Shown here: one piece after another, positions 54,377-63,289 of the stretch
Position numbering within the stretch: position 1 is the stretch's first letter
Layout of the letters: every line of letters starts with the position of its first letter
Source of the DNA: Psychroserpens sp.
GTDB taxonomy: Bacteria > Bacteroidota > Bacteroidia > Flavobacteriales > Flavobacteriaceae
Direction: 5' to 3'
Assembly: GCA_017643165.1 (NCBI GenBank)
Contig: JAEPNY010000003.1
Span: forward strand, 62,001-126,000
Length of the DNA: 64,000 bases
The notes under the pieces: model-generated
Database searches by the model: none
What the model was told of the DNA's origin: nothing
The model's input: only the letters and a program-made list of their open reading frames with translations
Position numbers and translations under genes: made by a program

Positions 54377-56857
54377 ATGGATTACAAACCGCAAGATGAA
54401 TTTGAATCAGGAGAATCAGGACGTTTAAGTTTTGATTTTAGAGGATACCTATTCAAAGTTTTGAATATGTGGAAATTTGTTATGCTTTGTATTGGCATAG
54501 CTATGATTGTAGCTTATTTAATTAATGTTCGAAAACAGAACGTTTACAAATTAGATTCGCTCATATCGATCGAGAATGATCAGAATCCTTTTTTTACTGC
54601 GAATACTAGTATCTCATTCAATTGGGGAGGCGTCTCTGGAAAAGTTGGTAAGATAATTACAACAATTAAAACACGAAGTCATAATGAACTCGTAGTAGAT
54701 TCACTACAGTATTATATGACGTATTTGGCAGAAGGGAAGTACCGTAAAGAAGATATCTACAAGCGTGTGCCTTTCGATTTTATTTTAGATAAATCTAAGC
54801 CACAAGTTTTAGGATATCCCGTTGGTATCCGATTTAAAGAGAATAATACCTTTGAAGTTTTTACTGAATTTGAAGGATCCCGAAGAACAGCTCAGATTTA
54901 TGAGGATAAGTCCGTAAAACGAATAGAAGTCCCGACTGGAGTATTCACACAATCTTATAATCAGAGCGATATTATTGATTTGCCATTTCTATCTGGTAAG
55001 ATTAAAGTCAAACCAAAACTTTTGATAAAACCTGGATCAGAATTTTTTATTCAATTTTCAAATTTTGATGCTATTGTCAATCAATATAAAGGCAAGATTT
55101 CAATTGGAACATTTTCGTCGTCTTCATCTTCAGTCTTAAGATTGCAATTGTCAGGAACCAATAAAGCCAAAATAGTTGACTACTTGAATGCGACTTCTGC
55201 TATTTTGAGTCGCACAGAGCTTGAGCGAAAGAATCTTTACGCTACAAATACGATTAAATTCATCGACAGTACCTTGGCCGCAGTGGATGTAGACCTTAAA
55301 GACGTGACTGACGAGATGAATCAATTTCGAAAGAAAAATAAGGTGTTTAATGTTTCCGAAGAAATAAAGACTATTTCTGAGCAATTAAGAGAGAATGAAC
55401 TGAATAAGCAAAATGAAAAATTAAAGCTCGATTATCTCGATAATTTAGAAAGCTATTTACAGACCAAAACAGATTACACCAATATAGCTGCACCCACGAG
55501 TGTTGGGATCGAGGAAGAAAATATTTTAAGTAGCGTTAGAAAAATAACAGGTCTCGCTATCGAACGACAAAATCTTGAATATACTACAAAAGAAGGCTCG
55601 GGATTATTTAAGGATTTAGACCGTAGAATAGATTCTGAAAAAAATGTGTTGTTAGAAACAATTGATGCCACGCGTAAAACAATTGGCATTCAGTTATCCG
55701 CAATCAATCGATTAATTGCAAATTTTGAGGCTCAGTTAAGTGGTCTTCCTGAAGATCAGCAAGAGTATTTGAAGATTCAGAGGAAATTAGATATAAGCCA
55801 GGAAGCTTATGATGTTTACATGGCTAAACGAAGTGAGGCTGCTATCGTAAAGGCCGCTAATATTTCTGACATTACAATTATTGATGAAGCCAAAGATATA
55901 GGCGGAGGATTAATTGGTCCGAATAAATCCTTGAATTACATGATGGGATTAATGATGGGCTTCTTTATTCCTATGTTCTTAATCTTTATCATCTTTTTAT
56001 TAGATAATACTATTCATGGATCAGATGAAGTCGAGTTACTCTCTAAAATTCCTATCCTTGGATTGATTGGAAAATACAACTATAAAAATAATTTAGTTGT
56101 CTTTGAAAAGCCTAAATCTGCCGTTGCCGAATCCTTTAGGGCAATACGTTCTAGTCTACAATTCTTCTACAAGAAGTTAGATACTGACCATGGAAAAACC
56201 TTAATGATCACATCTTCGGTAAGTGGAGAAGGTAAGACCTTTTGTTCTATTAATATGGCTACGGTTTACGCCTTGTCTGGTAAGAAGACCATTTTGCTGG
56301 GATTAGACCTTCGAAAGCCGAAAATTTTTAACGATTTTGATATCACTAATGATAAAGGTGTCGTCAATTATCTTATTGGCGAAAGTCGATTTGAGGATGT
56401 AATACATTCTACACATATTGAAAATTTAGATATTGTACCTTCAGGGCCAATACCACCAAACCCTTCCGAATTATTAATGAGCGATCAGTTAAGAGATTTA
56501 ATGCCTAAACTGAGAGCCGAATATGACATGATTATTCTGGATACGCCTCCGTTAGGACTAGTTACGGATGCATTGGAACTTTCGCAATATGCTGATGCGA
56601 CCATTTTTATGGTAAGATTAGATTATACTAAAAAAGGAATGCTAGCCTTAGTAAATGCTAAATATAAAGCCGGAGAACTAAAGAATATCAGCTTTGTGTT
56701 GAACTTCTACAAACATAAAACTAATCATAATTATGGCTACGGTTATGGCTATGGCTATGGTTATGGTTACGGTTATGGTGTATATGGAAATGCCTATCAT
56801 GAACGTGACAATGATTCTTTATGGAAACGAATGAAACGCTTTTTAAAACGTATTTAA
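54377..56857 (+). CDS. wzc: Wzc-like polysaccharide co-polymerase / tyrosine autokinase
   Basis: This 826-residue inner-membrane protein has a first helix (about 30-50), a long Wzz-type periplasmic part with coiled coils (about 285-480) and a second helix (about 521-543). The BY-kinase domain has Walker A SSVSGEGKT (about 613-621), Walker A' LLGLDLRKP and Walker B MIILDTPPLG. The Tyr-rich tail begins at residue 786 with eight Tyr-Gly pairs, plus Tyr803 and Tyr807. Cyclic phosphorylation of such tails controls chain length and export in the family. It follows wza by 3 bases. Confidence 0.94.
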   Translation: MDYKPQDEFESGESGRLSFDFRGYLFKVLNMWKFVMLCIGIAMIVAYLINVRKQNVYKLDSLISIENDQNPFFTANTSISFNWGGVSGKVGKIITTIKTRSHNELVVDSLQYYMTYLAEGKYRKEDIYKRVPFDFILDKSKPQVLGYPVGIRFKENNTFEVFTEFEGSRRTAQIYEDKSVKRIEVPTGVFTQSYNQSDIIDLPFLSGKIKVKPKLLIKPGSEFFIQFSNFDAIVNQYKGKISIGTFSSSSSSVLRLQLSGTNKAKIVDYLNATSAILSRTELERKNLYATNTIKFIDSTLAAVDVDLKDVTDEMNQFRKKNKVFNVSEEIKTISEQLRENELNKQNEKLKLDYLDNLESYLQTKTDYTNIAAPTSVGIEEENILSSVRKITGLAIERQNLEYTTKEGSGLFKDLDRRIDSEKNVLLETIDATRKTIGIQLSAINRLIANFEAQLSGLPEDQQEYLKIQRKLDISQEAYDVYMAKRSEAAIVKAANISDITIIDEAKDIGGGLIGPNKSLNYMMGLMMGFFIPMFLIFIIFLLDNTIHGSDEVELLSKIPILGLIGKYNYKNNLVVFEKPKSAVAESFRAIRSSLQFFYKKLDTDHGKTLMITSSVSGEGKTFCSINMATVYALSGKKTILLGLDLRKPKIFNDFDITNDKGVVNYLIGESRFEDVIHSTHIENLDIVPSGPIPPNPSELLMSDQLRDLMPKLRAEYDMIILDTPPLGLVTDALELSQYADATIFMVRLDYTKKGMLALVNAKYKAGELKNISFVLNFYKHKTNHNYGYGYGYGYGYGYGYGVYGNAYHERDNDSLWKRMKRFLKRI
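56732..56779 (+). repeat. Hexanucleotide tract encoding eight Tyr-Gly pairs
   Basis: Eight contiguous units of TAYGGY encode the phospho-acceptor tail of the Wzc-like kinase. The units are very similar at DNA level (mostly TATGGT and TATGGC), so slippage would change tyrosine number without a frameshift. Confidence 0.9.
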
Positions 56858-56858
56858 A

Positions 56859-57446
56859 GTGATTAGTGAAACGCAATTAACGATTAAACGCCTCTTTGAC
56901 CTGTGTTTATCGATAGCGTTGATTCCGATACTTATTTTTCCAATTATAGTATTAGTTGTATTAAGTTCAATCGATACTGGAAATCTTGGACTATATAAAC
57001 AACCAAGAGTTGGACAGCACGGCAAACTATTTCAAATCTACAAGATCAGAACATTAAAAGAAGGTAATCACCAATTGGGGCAATTGAATCGTCATGCTAC
57101 GGCATTTGGTCGTTTTATTAGATCTAGTAAAATGAATGAATTACCGCAAGTATTTAATGTTTTGTTAGGTGATATGAGTTTTGTGGGTCCTCGTCCGGAT
57201 TTGGCTGGATTTGCTGATGTCTTAGAAGGTGATGATCGATTGATCTTAAAAGTAAAGCCAGGAATAACCGGACCAGCAACTATTAAATACAAACAAGAAG
57301 AACAGTTGTTGTCTCAGCAGGTTGACCCAGAAACTTACAATAGAACGATTATTTGGCCTGATAAGGTTGAAATCAATAAAAAGTATGTCAAAAATTGGAG
57401 TTTTTCTTTAGATTTGAACATTCTTTGGAAAACCATATTCGGCTGA
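56859..57446 (+). CDS. Initiating sugar-phosphate transferase (bacterial sugar transferase family)
   Basis: This 195-residue monotopic membrane transferase (PglC/WcaJ C-terminal type) loads the first sugar phosphate onto undecaprenyl phosphate. It has one membrane segment (LCLSIALIPILIFPIIVLVVL), then KQPRVGQHGKLFQIYKIRTL, the catalytic SSKMNELPQVFNVLLGDMSFVGPRPD, and KVKPGITGPA. The start is GTG at 56859, one base after the wzc stop. It has no extra N-terminal WcaJ helices. Usual substrates are UDP-linked HexNAc or related sugars. Confidence 0.92.
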   Translation: MISETQLTIKRLFDLCLSIALIPILIFPIIVLVVLSSIDTGNLGLYKQPRVGQHGKLFQIYKIRTLKEGNHQLGQLNRHATAFGRFIRSSKMNELPQVFNVLLGDMSFVGPRPDLAGFADVLEGDDRLILKVKPGITGPATIKYKQEEQLLSQQVDPETYNRTIIWPDKVEINKKYVKNWSFSLDLNILWKTIFG

Positions 57447-57448
57447 TA

Positions 57449-58741
57449 ATGAATACAACAAAAAAAATAACAATACTGGGTTTAGGCTATGTTGGCTTGC
57501 CACTTGCGGTTGAATTCGCAATGAAATATTTGGTGGTTGGTTTTGATATCAACGCACAACGAATTCAAGAACTAAACAGTGGTATTGATAAAACTTTAGA
57601 AGTTGAAAATGATGACTTAAAATCAGTATTGACTTCAGATGTAAATGCAACTTCCGGATTACTTATTTCTGATCAATTGGAAGCGATAGCTGATTCAGAA
57701 ATATATATTGTTACAGTTCCAACACCTACAGATGCCTTGAATAAACCAATTTTCACACCACTGGTAAAAGCTAGTGAATCTGTTGGTAAGGTACTTAAAC
57801 AAGGCGATATCGTTATTTACGAATCAACCGTATATCCAGGTGTTACTGAAGATATCTGTGTGCCAATCTTGGAATCTGAATCAGGTTTGACATTTAATAA
57901 GGACTTTTTTGCTGGTTATTCACCAGAACGTATTAACCCAGGTGATAAAAAACATACGGTTACAAAAATTCTAAAGGTTACTTCGGGTTCAACACCAGAA
58001 ATTGCAAAAGAAGTAGACGACTTGTATAAATCGATCATCACAGCAGGTACGCATATGGCGCCTTCGATTAAAGTTGCAGAAGCCGCGAAGGTGATTGAAA
58101 ATTCGCAGCGCGATATCAATATTGCCTTTGTGAATGAATTGTCAAAAATTTTTAGACTTTTAGATATTGATACTAAAGCTGTGTTAGAAGCCGCAGGGAC
58201 GAAATGGAATTTTATCAAATTCACCCCAGGATTAGTTGGTGGTCACTGCATAGGCGTTGATCCGTATTATTTAGCACAAAAAGCTATAGAGTCAGGATAT
58301 AATCCTGAAATCATTTTGGCAGGTCGTAAAATGAACGATTCTATGGGTGGCTATGTTGCTCAGGAAACCGTTAAAATGATGATCAAAAAAGGCGCTAGGA
58401 TTAAAGGTTCTAATGTTTTGGTTCTAGGTATTACGTTTAAAGAAAATTGTCCTGATATTCGAAATTCAAGGGTTATCGACATCGTTCGAGAATTTGAAAC
58501 CTACAATGTGAATGTAGATGTTTATGATCCATGGGCATCAAAGGATGAAGTTCAACACGAATATGGATTTGATTTATTGGACAATACCTCTCAATTAAGA
58601 TCCGATTATGATGCTATCGTTTTAGCAGTATCACATAAAGAATTTTTAGAAATAGACCTTAACGAATTGAAATCAGATATAGGTGTCATATTTGATGTCA
58701 AATCCTTATTACCAAAATCGTCAGTAGACGCAAGATTATAA
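57449..58741 (+). CDS. tviB: UDP-N-acetylhexosamine 6-dehydrogenase (TviB/WbpA-like)
   Basis: This 430-residue NAD-dependent dehydrogenase has an N-terminal Rossmann fold (ITILGLGYVGLPLAVEFA), TVPTPTDALNKP, STVYPGVTE, a catalytic Cys in VGGHCIGVDPYYLA and a C-terminal LGITFKENCPDIRNSRV. The segment lengths fit the TviB/WbpA branch, which makes UDP-GlcNAcA or a related uronic acid, rather than UDP-glucose dehydrogenase. The start at 57449 (MNTTKKITILGLG) replaces a longer frame that overlaps the previous gene. The next gene overlaps its stop codon. Confidence 0.93.
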   Translation: MNTTKKITILGLGYVGLPLAVEFAMKYLVVGFDINAQRIQELNSGIDKTLEVENDDLKSVLTSDVNATSGLLISDQLEAIADSEIYIVTVPTPTDALNKPIFTPLVKASESVGKVLKQGDIVIYESTVYPGVTEDICVPILESESGLTFNKDFFAGYSPERINPGDKKHTVTKILKVTSGSTPEIAKEVDDLYKSIITAGTHMAPSIKVAEAAKVIENSQRDINIAFVNELSKIFRLLDIDTKAVLEAAGTKWNFIKFTPGLVGGHCIGVDPYYLAQKAIESGYNPEIILAGRKMNDSMGGYVAQETVKMMIKKGARIKGSNVLVLGITFKENCPDIRNSRVIDIVREFETYNVNVDVYDPWASKDEVQHEYGFDLLDNTSQLRSDYDAIVLAVSHKEFLEIDLNELKSDIGVIFDVKSLLPKSSVDARL

Positions 58742-59718
58742 TGTACGAACATAAATATCACAACGAAGACCTTAGCCAACTTTCTTTTTTAGTAACTGGA
58801 GGAGGTGGATTCATAGGATCTAATATTGTTGAATACTTACTAAAGTATGGTGCAAAAAAAGTTCGCGTATTGGATAATTTTTCAAACGGACATCGTAAAA
58901 ACCTCACTGAATTTCATGACAATCCAGCATTCGAATTGATTGAAGGGGATATCCGCGATATGCAAACTTGTATTGACGCTATGGAAGGCATTGATTATGT
59001 GTCGCACCAAGCTGCATTGGGTTCGGTACCACGATCTATAAATGATCCTGCGACCAGTAATGCAGTGAATGTTTCGGGTTTTTTAAACATGATGATCGCC
59101 TTAAAAGATTCACCAACAGTAAAACGTATGGTTTATGCGGCCTCGAGTTCTACTTATGGCGATAGTAAGACTTTGCCGAAAATTGAACACTCGATTGGTA
59201 AACCCTTATCACCTTACGCCGTAACTAAGTATGTTAACGAGCTTTATGCAGACGTATTTGGAAAAACGTATGATACGGATGTCATCGGATTGCGCTACTT
59301 CAATGTTTTTGGGCCAAAGCAAAGTCCGGATGGTGCTTATGCTGCAGTAATCCCATTGTTCATGCAAGCGCTAGTTGATAATAATTCGCCAACCATAAAC
59401 GGCGATGGTGAACAGACGCGAGATTTTACATTTGTAGATAATGCAGTTCAGGCAAATATTCGAGGTTTCTTTGCTTCGGAAGCTGCAAAAAATCAAGTAT
59501 TCAATGTTGCCTGTGGTGAACGCATATCTGTTAATTATTTATGGAATTCACTATGCGAATCAGCGAATTCGGGTCTGAAAGCTACTTATGGTCCACCAAG
59601 ACAGGGTGATGTACGAGATTCATTAGCTAATATTTCAAAAGCACAAGAGCTCATAGGATATGAGCCACAATTCACAGTTCGAGAGGGCTTAAAGATTACT
59701 TGGGAAAACTTTAATTAA
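58741..59718 (+). CDS. tviC: UDP-HexNAc(A) 4-epimerase (TviC/WbpP-like)
   Basis: This 325-residue SDR epimerase has the NAD motif VTGGGGFIGSNIVEYLL and the catalytic SSST...SPYAVTKYVNELY. The tail is GYEPQFTVREGLKITWENF. The long N-terminus (MYEHKYHNEDLSQLS) and ALGSVPRSINDP resemble TviC and WbpP, which interconvert UDP-GlcNAc(A) and UDP-GalNAc(A). Its ATG overlaps the TAA of the dehydrogenase, so the two are translationally coupled. Confidence 0.9.
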   Translation: MYEHKYHNEDLSQLSFLVTGGGGFIGSNIVEYLLKYGAKKVRVLDNFSNGHRKNLTEFHDNPAFELIEGDIRDMQTCIDAMEGIDYVSHQAALGSVPRSINDPATSNAVNVSGFLNMMIALKDSPTVKRMVYAASSSTYGDSKTLPKIEHSIGKPLSPYAVTKYVNELYADVFGKTYDTDVIGLRYFNVFGPKQSPDGAYAAVIPLFMQALVDNNSPTINGDGEQTRDFTFVDNAVQANIRGFFASEAAKNQVFNVACGERISVNYLWNSLCESANSGLKATYGPPRQGDVRDSLANISKAQELIGYEPQFTVREGLKITWENFN

Positions 59719-59794
59719 TCCCAGAAATAAGTTCGAAGAGTTTTATTGTCTTTGGGCATTTAGTATATTAGCCTAAACTTAATCTAAATTCATT

Positions 59795-60658
59795 TTGAGT
59801 ACTGAATCTAAGGATCAATGGCTATACACCATTTCTTCCAAGCGTAAGTTGATCAATATCAATTTCAAGGAAATTTGGCAGTATAGAGATCTGTTGTTAT
59901 TGTTTGTAAAACGTGATGTAATCACAGTATATAAACAGACCATCTTAGGACCTTTATGGTATTTTATTCAGCCACTCTTTACTGCAATTACATTTACATT
60001 AATTTTCAATAAGGTCGCCAATATCGAAACTGGAGCGGTTCCACCTTTCTTATTTAACCTTGCAAGTGTTTCAGTTTGGGGATACTTTAGAACCTGTTTG
60101 ACCGCCACAAGTGATACGTTTAAAAGTAATGCCGCTATATTTTCTAAGGTGTATTTTCCAAGAATTATTTCGCCTTTATCCTTGGTAACATCGAACTTAG
60201 TAAAATTTGGGATTCAGATGTTGCTGTTCATTTGTTTCTATATATATTATTATAGCCAAGGAGCAAGCTTGTCAATAGGTTCTTCGCTCTTGTTTTTTCC
60301 GTTGTTAGTAGTATTAATGGCAATGTTAGGGCTGGGATTAGGGATGATTATTTCTTCGATGGTAACAAAATATCGTGACCTAAAATTCTTAGTAGCCTTT
60401 GGAGTTCAGTTACTAATGTATATATCAGCTGTAATGTATCCTTTGGCATTAATTCGTGAAAAGCTTCCTAAAATCGCTTGGTTAGTAGAGTACAACCCAA
60501 TGGCATATATTATTGAATCAGCAAGGTATATGCTTTTAGGTGAAGGAACGATAAGTACCTTTGGATTAGTTTATACTGTTGTCGTTACTATTGTGATATT
60601 CTTTGTTGGAATTATTATATTTAATAAAACTGAAAAAACATTCATTGACACCGTTTAA
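59795..60658 (+). CDS. wzm: ABC-2 type polysaccharide exporter permease (Wzm-like, TTG start)
   Basis: This 287-residue protein has six membrane helices and the family N-terminus YRDLLLLFVKRDVITVYKQTILGPLWYFIQPL, followed by FSKVYFPRIISPLS. It is the membrane half of the ABC exporter that moves lipid-linked polysaccharide across the inner membrane, and the ATPase follows 2 bases later. The start is TTG at 59795, because no ATG precedes the conserved N-terminus. Confidence 0.92.
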   Translation: MSTESKDQWLYTISSKRKLININFKEIWQYRDLLLLFVKRDVITVYKQTILGPLWYFIQPLFTAITFTLIFNKVANIETGAVPPFLFNLASVSVWGYFRTCLTATSDTFKSNAAIFSKVYFPRIISPLSLVTSNLVKFGIQMLLFICFYIYYYSQGASLSIGSSLLFFPLLVVLMAMLGLGLGMIISSMVTKYRDLKFLVAFGVQLLMYISAVMYPLALIREKLPKIAWLVEYNPMAYIIESARYMLLGEGTISTFGLVYTVVVTIVIFFVGIIIFNKTEKTFIDTV

Positions 60659-60660
60659 GC

Positions 60661-61899
60661 ATGTCTGAGATTATTCTAAAAGCCACAAATATTAGTAAGC
60701 AGTACCGCTTAGGATTGATAGGTACTGGGACGGTTAAGAATGATCTTAAACGTTGGTGGTATGGATTGAGAGGTAAAGAAGATCCATTTTTGAAGGTAGG
60801 TGATGTGAATGACCGAAGTACTGCAGGTTCAAGTGATTATGTCTGGGCTCTTAAGGACATCAACTTTGAAGTTAAGCACGGAGAAGTATTAGGTATCATT
60901 GGAAAAAATGGAGCTGGAAAATCTACCTTACTTAAAATATTATCTAGAGTTACTGGACCGACCACTGGAGAGATAAAAACTAAAGGTCGTATAGCATCAT
61001 TATTGGAAGTAGGAACCGGATTTCACCCTGAATTAACAGGTAGAGAGAATATCTATTTAAACGGAGGAATTTTGGGTATGACCAAGGCGGAAATACGCTC
61101 TAAAGAGTCTGAAATTATTGAGTTTTCGGGATGTGAACGCTACGTTGATACGCCTGTTAAGCGTTATTCTTCGGGAATGCGCGTAAGATTAGCGTTTGCG
61201 GTAGCTGCGTTTTTAGAACCCGATATATTGGTTATCGATGAGGTACTCGCCGTTGGAGATGCTGAATTTCAGAAAAAGGCTGTAGGTAAAATGCAAGATA
61301 TTTCTAAAGGTGAAGGAAGAACTGTTCTTTTTGTAAGCCATGATATGGCTGCGATACAAACACTTTGTAGCCGATTATTAATTTTAGAGAACGGACTTCT
61401 TAGCTACGAAGGAGATGTCTCCAAAGGTGTTGAACATTATCTTTCGAGTGTAAAATCAGGACAATTAAATTACCAAAATTTGAATTGTACCACTGGTATT
61501 AAAACCATAACCTTTTTAGATGACAAGGATGATCACATAGAAAGTATACTCGTTGGTCAAAAAATAAAAATACAGGTCGAGTATCAGAATGAGAATTCAA
61601 GAGATTTATCAATTTCTTTAGGTTTCTTCGATGTATTTTCAAATTTTAAGTTTGCCTGTAGAAGTGATATCATTGATAAAACCTACAATAGTCAGACCGG
61701 AGTTGCAACACTTACCATAGATAAATGGCCACTAAGTGAAGGCATATACTATTATAATTTGGCTGTTCATGATAAAGGTGTCATGATAGAGAATGTAAAA
61801 GAGGTAGGAATACTAAACACAGAGCGTGGTGACTTTTATGGCAACGGAAAATTGCCTGGTCATAAGAAAGGATTTTATATAGATTATAATTGGTCATAG
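60661..61899 (+). CDS. wzt: Polysaccharide exporter ATPase with C-terminal glycan-recognition-type domain (Wzt-like)
   Basis: This 412-residue ATPase has Walker A IGKNGAGKSTLLK (about 80-92), signature YSSGMRVRLAFAVA and Walker B ILVIDEVLAVGD. A C-terminal beta-sandwich extension (about 275-412; FLDDKDDHIESILVGQKIKIQVEY) follows. In Wzt proteins this extension binds the finished, often capped, polysaccharide before export. Its presence predicts a chain modification that is recognised here. The next gene, a sulfotransferase fusion, starts 1 base after it. Confidence 0.92.
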   Translation: MSEIILKATNISKQYRLGLIGTGTVKNDLKRWWYGLRGKEDPFLKVGDVNDRSTAGSSDYVWALKDINFEVKHGEVLGIIGKNGAGKSTLLKILSRVTGPTTGEIKTKGRIASLLEVGTGFHPELTGRENIYLNGGILGMTKAEIRSKESEIIEFSGCERYVDTPVKRYSSGMRVRLAFAVAAFLEPDILVIDEVLAVGDAEFQKKAVGKMQDISKGEGRTVLFVSHDMAAIQTLCSRLLILENGLLSYEGDVSKGVEHYLSSVKSGQLNYQNLNCTTGIKTITFLDDKDDHIESILVGQKIKIQVEYQNENSRDLSISLGFFDVFSNFKFACRSDIIDKTYNSQTGVATLTIDKWPLSEGIYYYNLAVHDKGVMIENVKEVGILNTERGDFYGNGKLPGHKKGFYIDYNWS

Positions 61900-61900
61900 C

Positions 61901-63244
61901 GTGAAAACAATACTAAAATCAATATTTCAGCCTATTCTCAATAAATTGCATGTAATGCTCGTTGCAAAAGGTAGGGAGATAAGTGACAAGAAGAAAAATG
62001 TCCTTATTGAGAGTATTCAAAGTGTTGGTGATGGGTTTTGTCTGAACGGTGATCAACATTTCATTTCAGATCCGAATAAAATGATAGTTGGGAGTAATGT
62101 TCATATCGGAAATAACTCTTATTTCAAAACTGAAGGCGGTTTCATAATAGGAGATAACACCCATATTTCGAGAAATACCGTTGTTTATACTGTTAATCAC
62201 GATTATGAAGGTACCGCGTTACCGTACGACAGTAAACTTAATTACAAACCAGTAATTATTGGTAAAAATGTGTGGATAGGAATGAATGTTTCTATTGTGC
62301 CAGGTGTTACTATAGGTGATGGTGCTATTATTGGACTTGGAACTGTTGTAAACAGAGATGTGGAACCATTTGAAATTGTAGGTTCGGGAAAGGCAATTAC
62401 CTTGAAGAAAAGAGATCTTGCGCATTATGATTCATTAGAAAATCAGAAACGTTACGGTGGCGTAGATGGGAAGGCATATGAACGTCATTCGGATAGTTCT
62501 AGTTATCTCGCAAATCGAGATAAAGTCATATGTTTTGTATTAAGTACAGGAAGAAGTGGCTCAAAAACTATAACGAAAATATTGAATCAGGATAGAAGCT
62601 GCCACGCGCTACATGAAGATATTCACCAATTAATTCGAATCAGTACACAATTGTCGTATGATCCGAAAAATGTGTCTTTAAAAAACGAACTAGATGCTAT
62701 TTTCGCATTTAAAACTTGGCCTTCTAATGAAGGACAGGTTTTAATTCACTCTGATCAACGACTATGGAATTTAGTTTCGTACTTAAGTGAAAATTTTCCG
62801 AATGCTAAATTTATACACCTAAAACGTGAAGCGACGTCATGCATTCGATCAATGTTATATCGAGATTGGTATCAGCCAAATGAGTATCCAAAATACAATA
62901 ATCATGATTGGGCAATGTACAGATTGCAGGGGGACAAACTAGGCGTGTTTAGCACATCAGAATGGAACGAGATGACGCCTTTAGAAAAGTGCACCTGGTA
63001 TTATAGTTATGTAAATTCAAACATTGAAGCATCATTAAAAGCTATTCCTGGAGAACGCCATATGTATATAGAAGTAGAAAATTTGTCTGAATCAATCAAG
63101 GACGTACAGCGCTTCTTGAACTTGGATCTACAAGAATTGAATGTAGTGGCAAGTAATACTATGAAAAAAGAACACGGTCATAAACAGATTAATGAAAATG
63201 ACCTAAATGAGGAGATAACAAAAGCAATAAACAAATTTAATTGA
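61901..63244 (+). CDS. Fused hexapeptide acyltransferase-sulfotransferase
   Basis: This 447-residue protein starts with GTG at 61901. Residues of about 45-160 are a left-handed beta-helix acyltransferase (VGSNVHIGNNSYF, IGDNTHISRNTVVY, VNHDYEG with the catalytic-type His, IIGKNVWIGMNVSIVPGVTIGDGAIIGLGTVV). Residues of about 210-447 are a sulfotransferase domain with a PAPS-binding loop STGRSGSKTITKIL (about 215) and the 3'-phosphate site HLKREATSCIRSMLYRDW. One polypeptide could thus acylate and sulfate the exported glycan. Both halves keep their key residues. No such fusion is named in my knowledge. Confidence 0.88.
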   Translation: MKTILKSIFQPILNKLHVMLVAKGREISDKKKNVLIESIQSVGDGFCLNGDQHFISDPNKMIVGSNVHIGNNSYFKTEGGFIIGDNTHISRNTVVYTVNHDYEGTALPYDSKLNYKPVIIGKNVWIGMNVSIVPGVTIGDGAIIGLGTVVNRDVEPFEIVGSGKAITLKKRDLAHYDSLENQKRYGGVDGKAYERHSDSSSYLANRDKVICFVLSTGRSGSKTITKILNQDRSCHALHEDIHQLIRISTQLSYDPKNVSLKNELDAIFAFKTWPSNEGQVLIHSDQRLWNLVSYLSENFPNAKFIHLKREATSCIRSMLYRDWYQPNEYPKYNNHDWAMYRLQGDKLGVFSTSEWNEMTPLEKCTWYYSYVNSNIEASLKAIPGERHMYIEVENLSESIKDVQRFLNLDLQELNVVASNTMKKEHGHKQINENDLNEEITKAINKFN

Positions 63245-63289
63245 GCTTGTTTCAAATTGCTAACAATTAAATAATCGTCCAATATAGGT

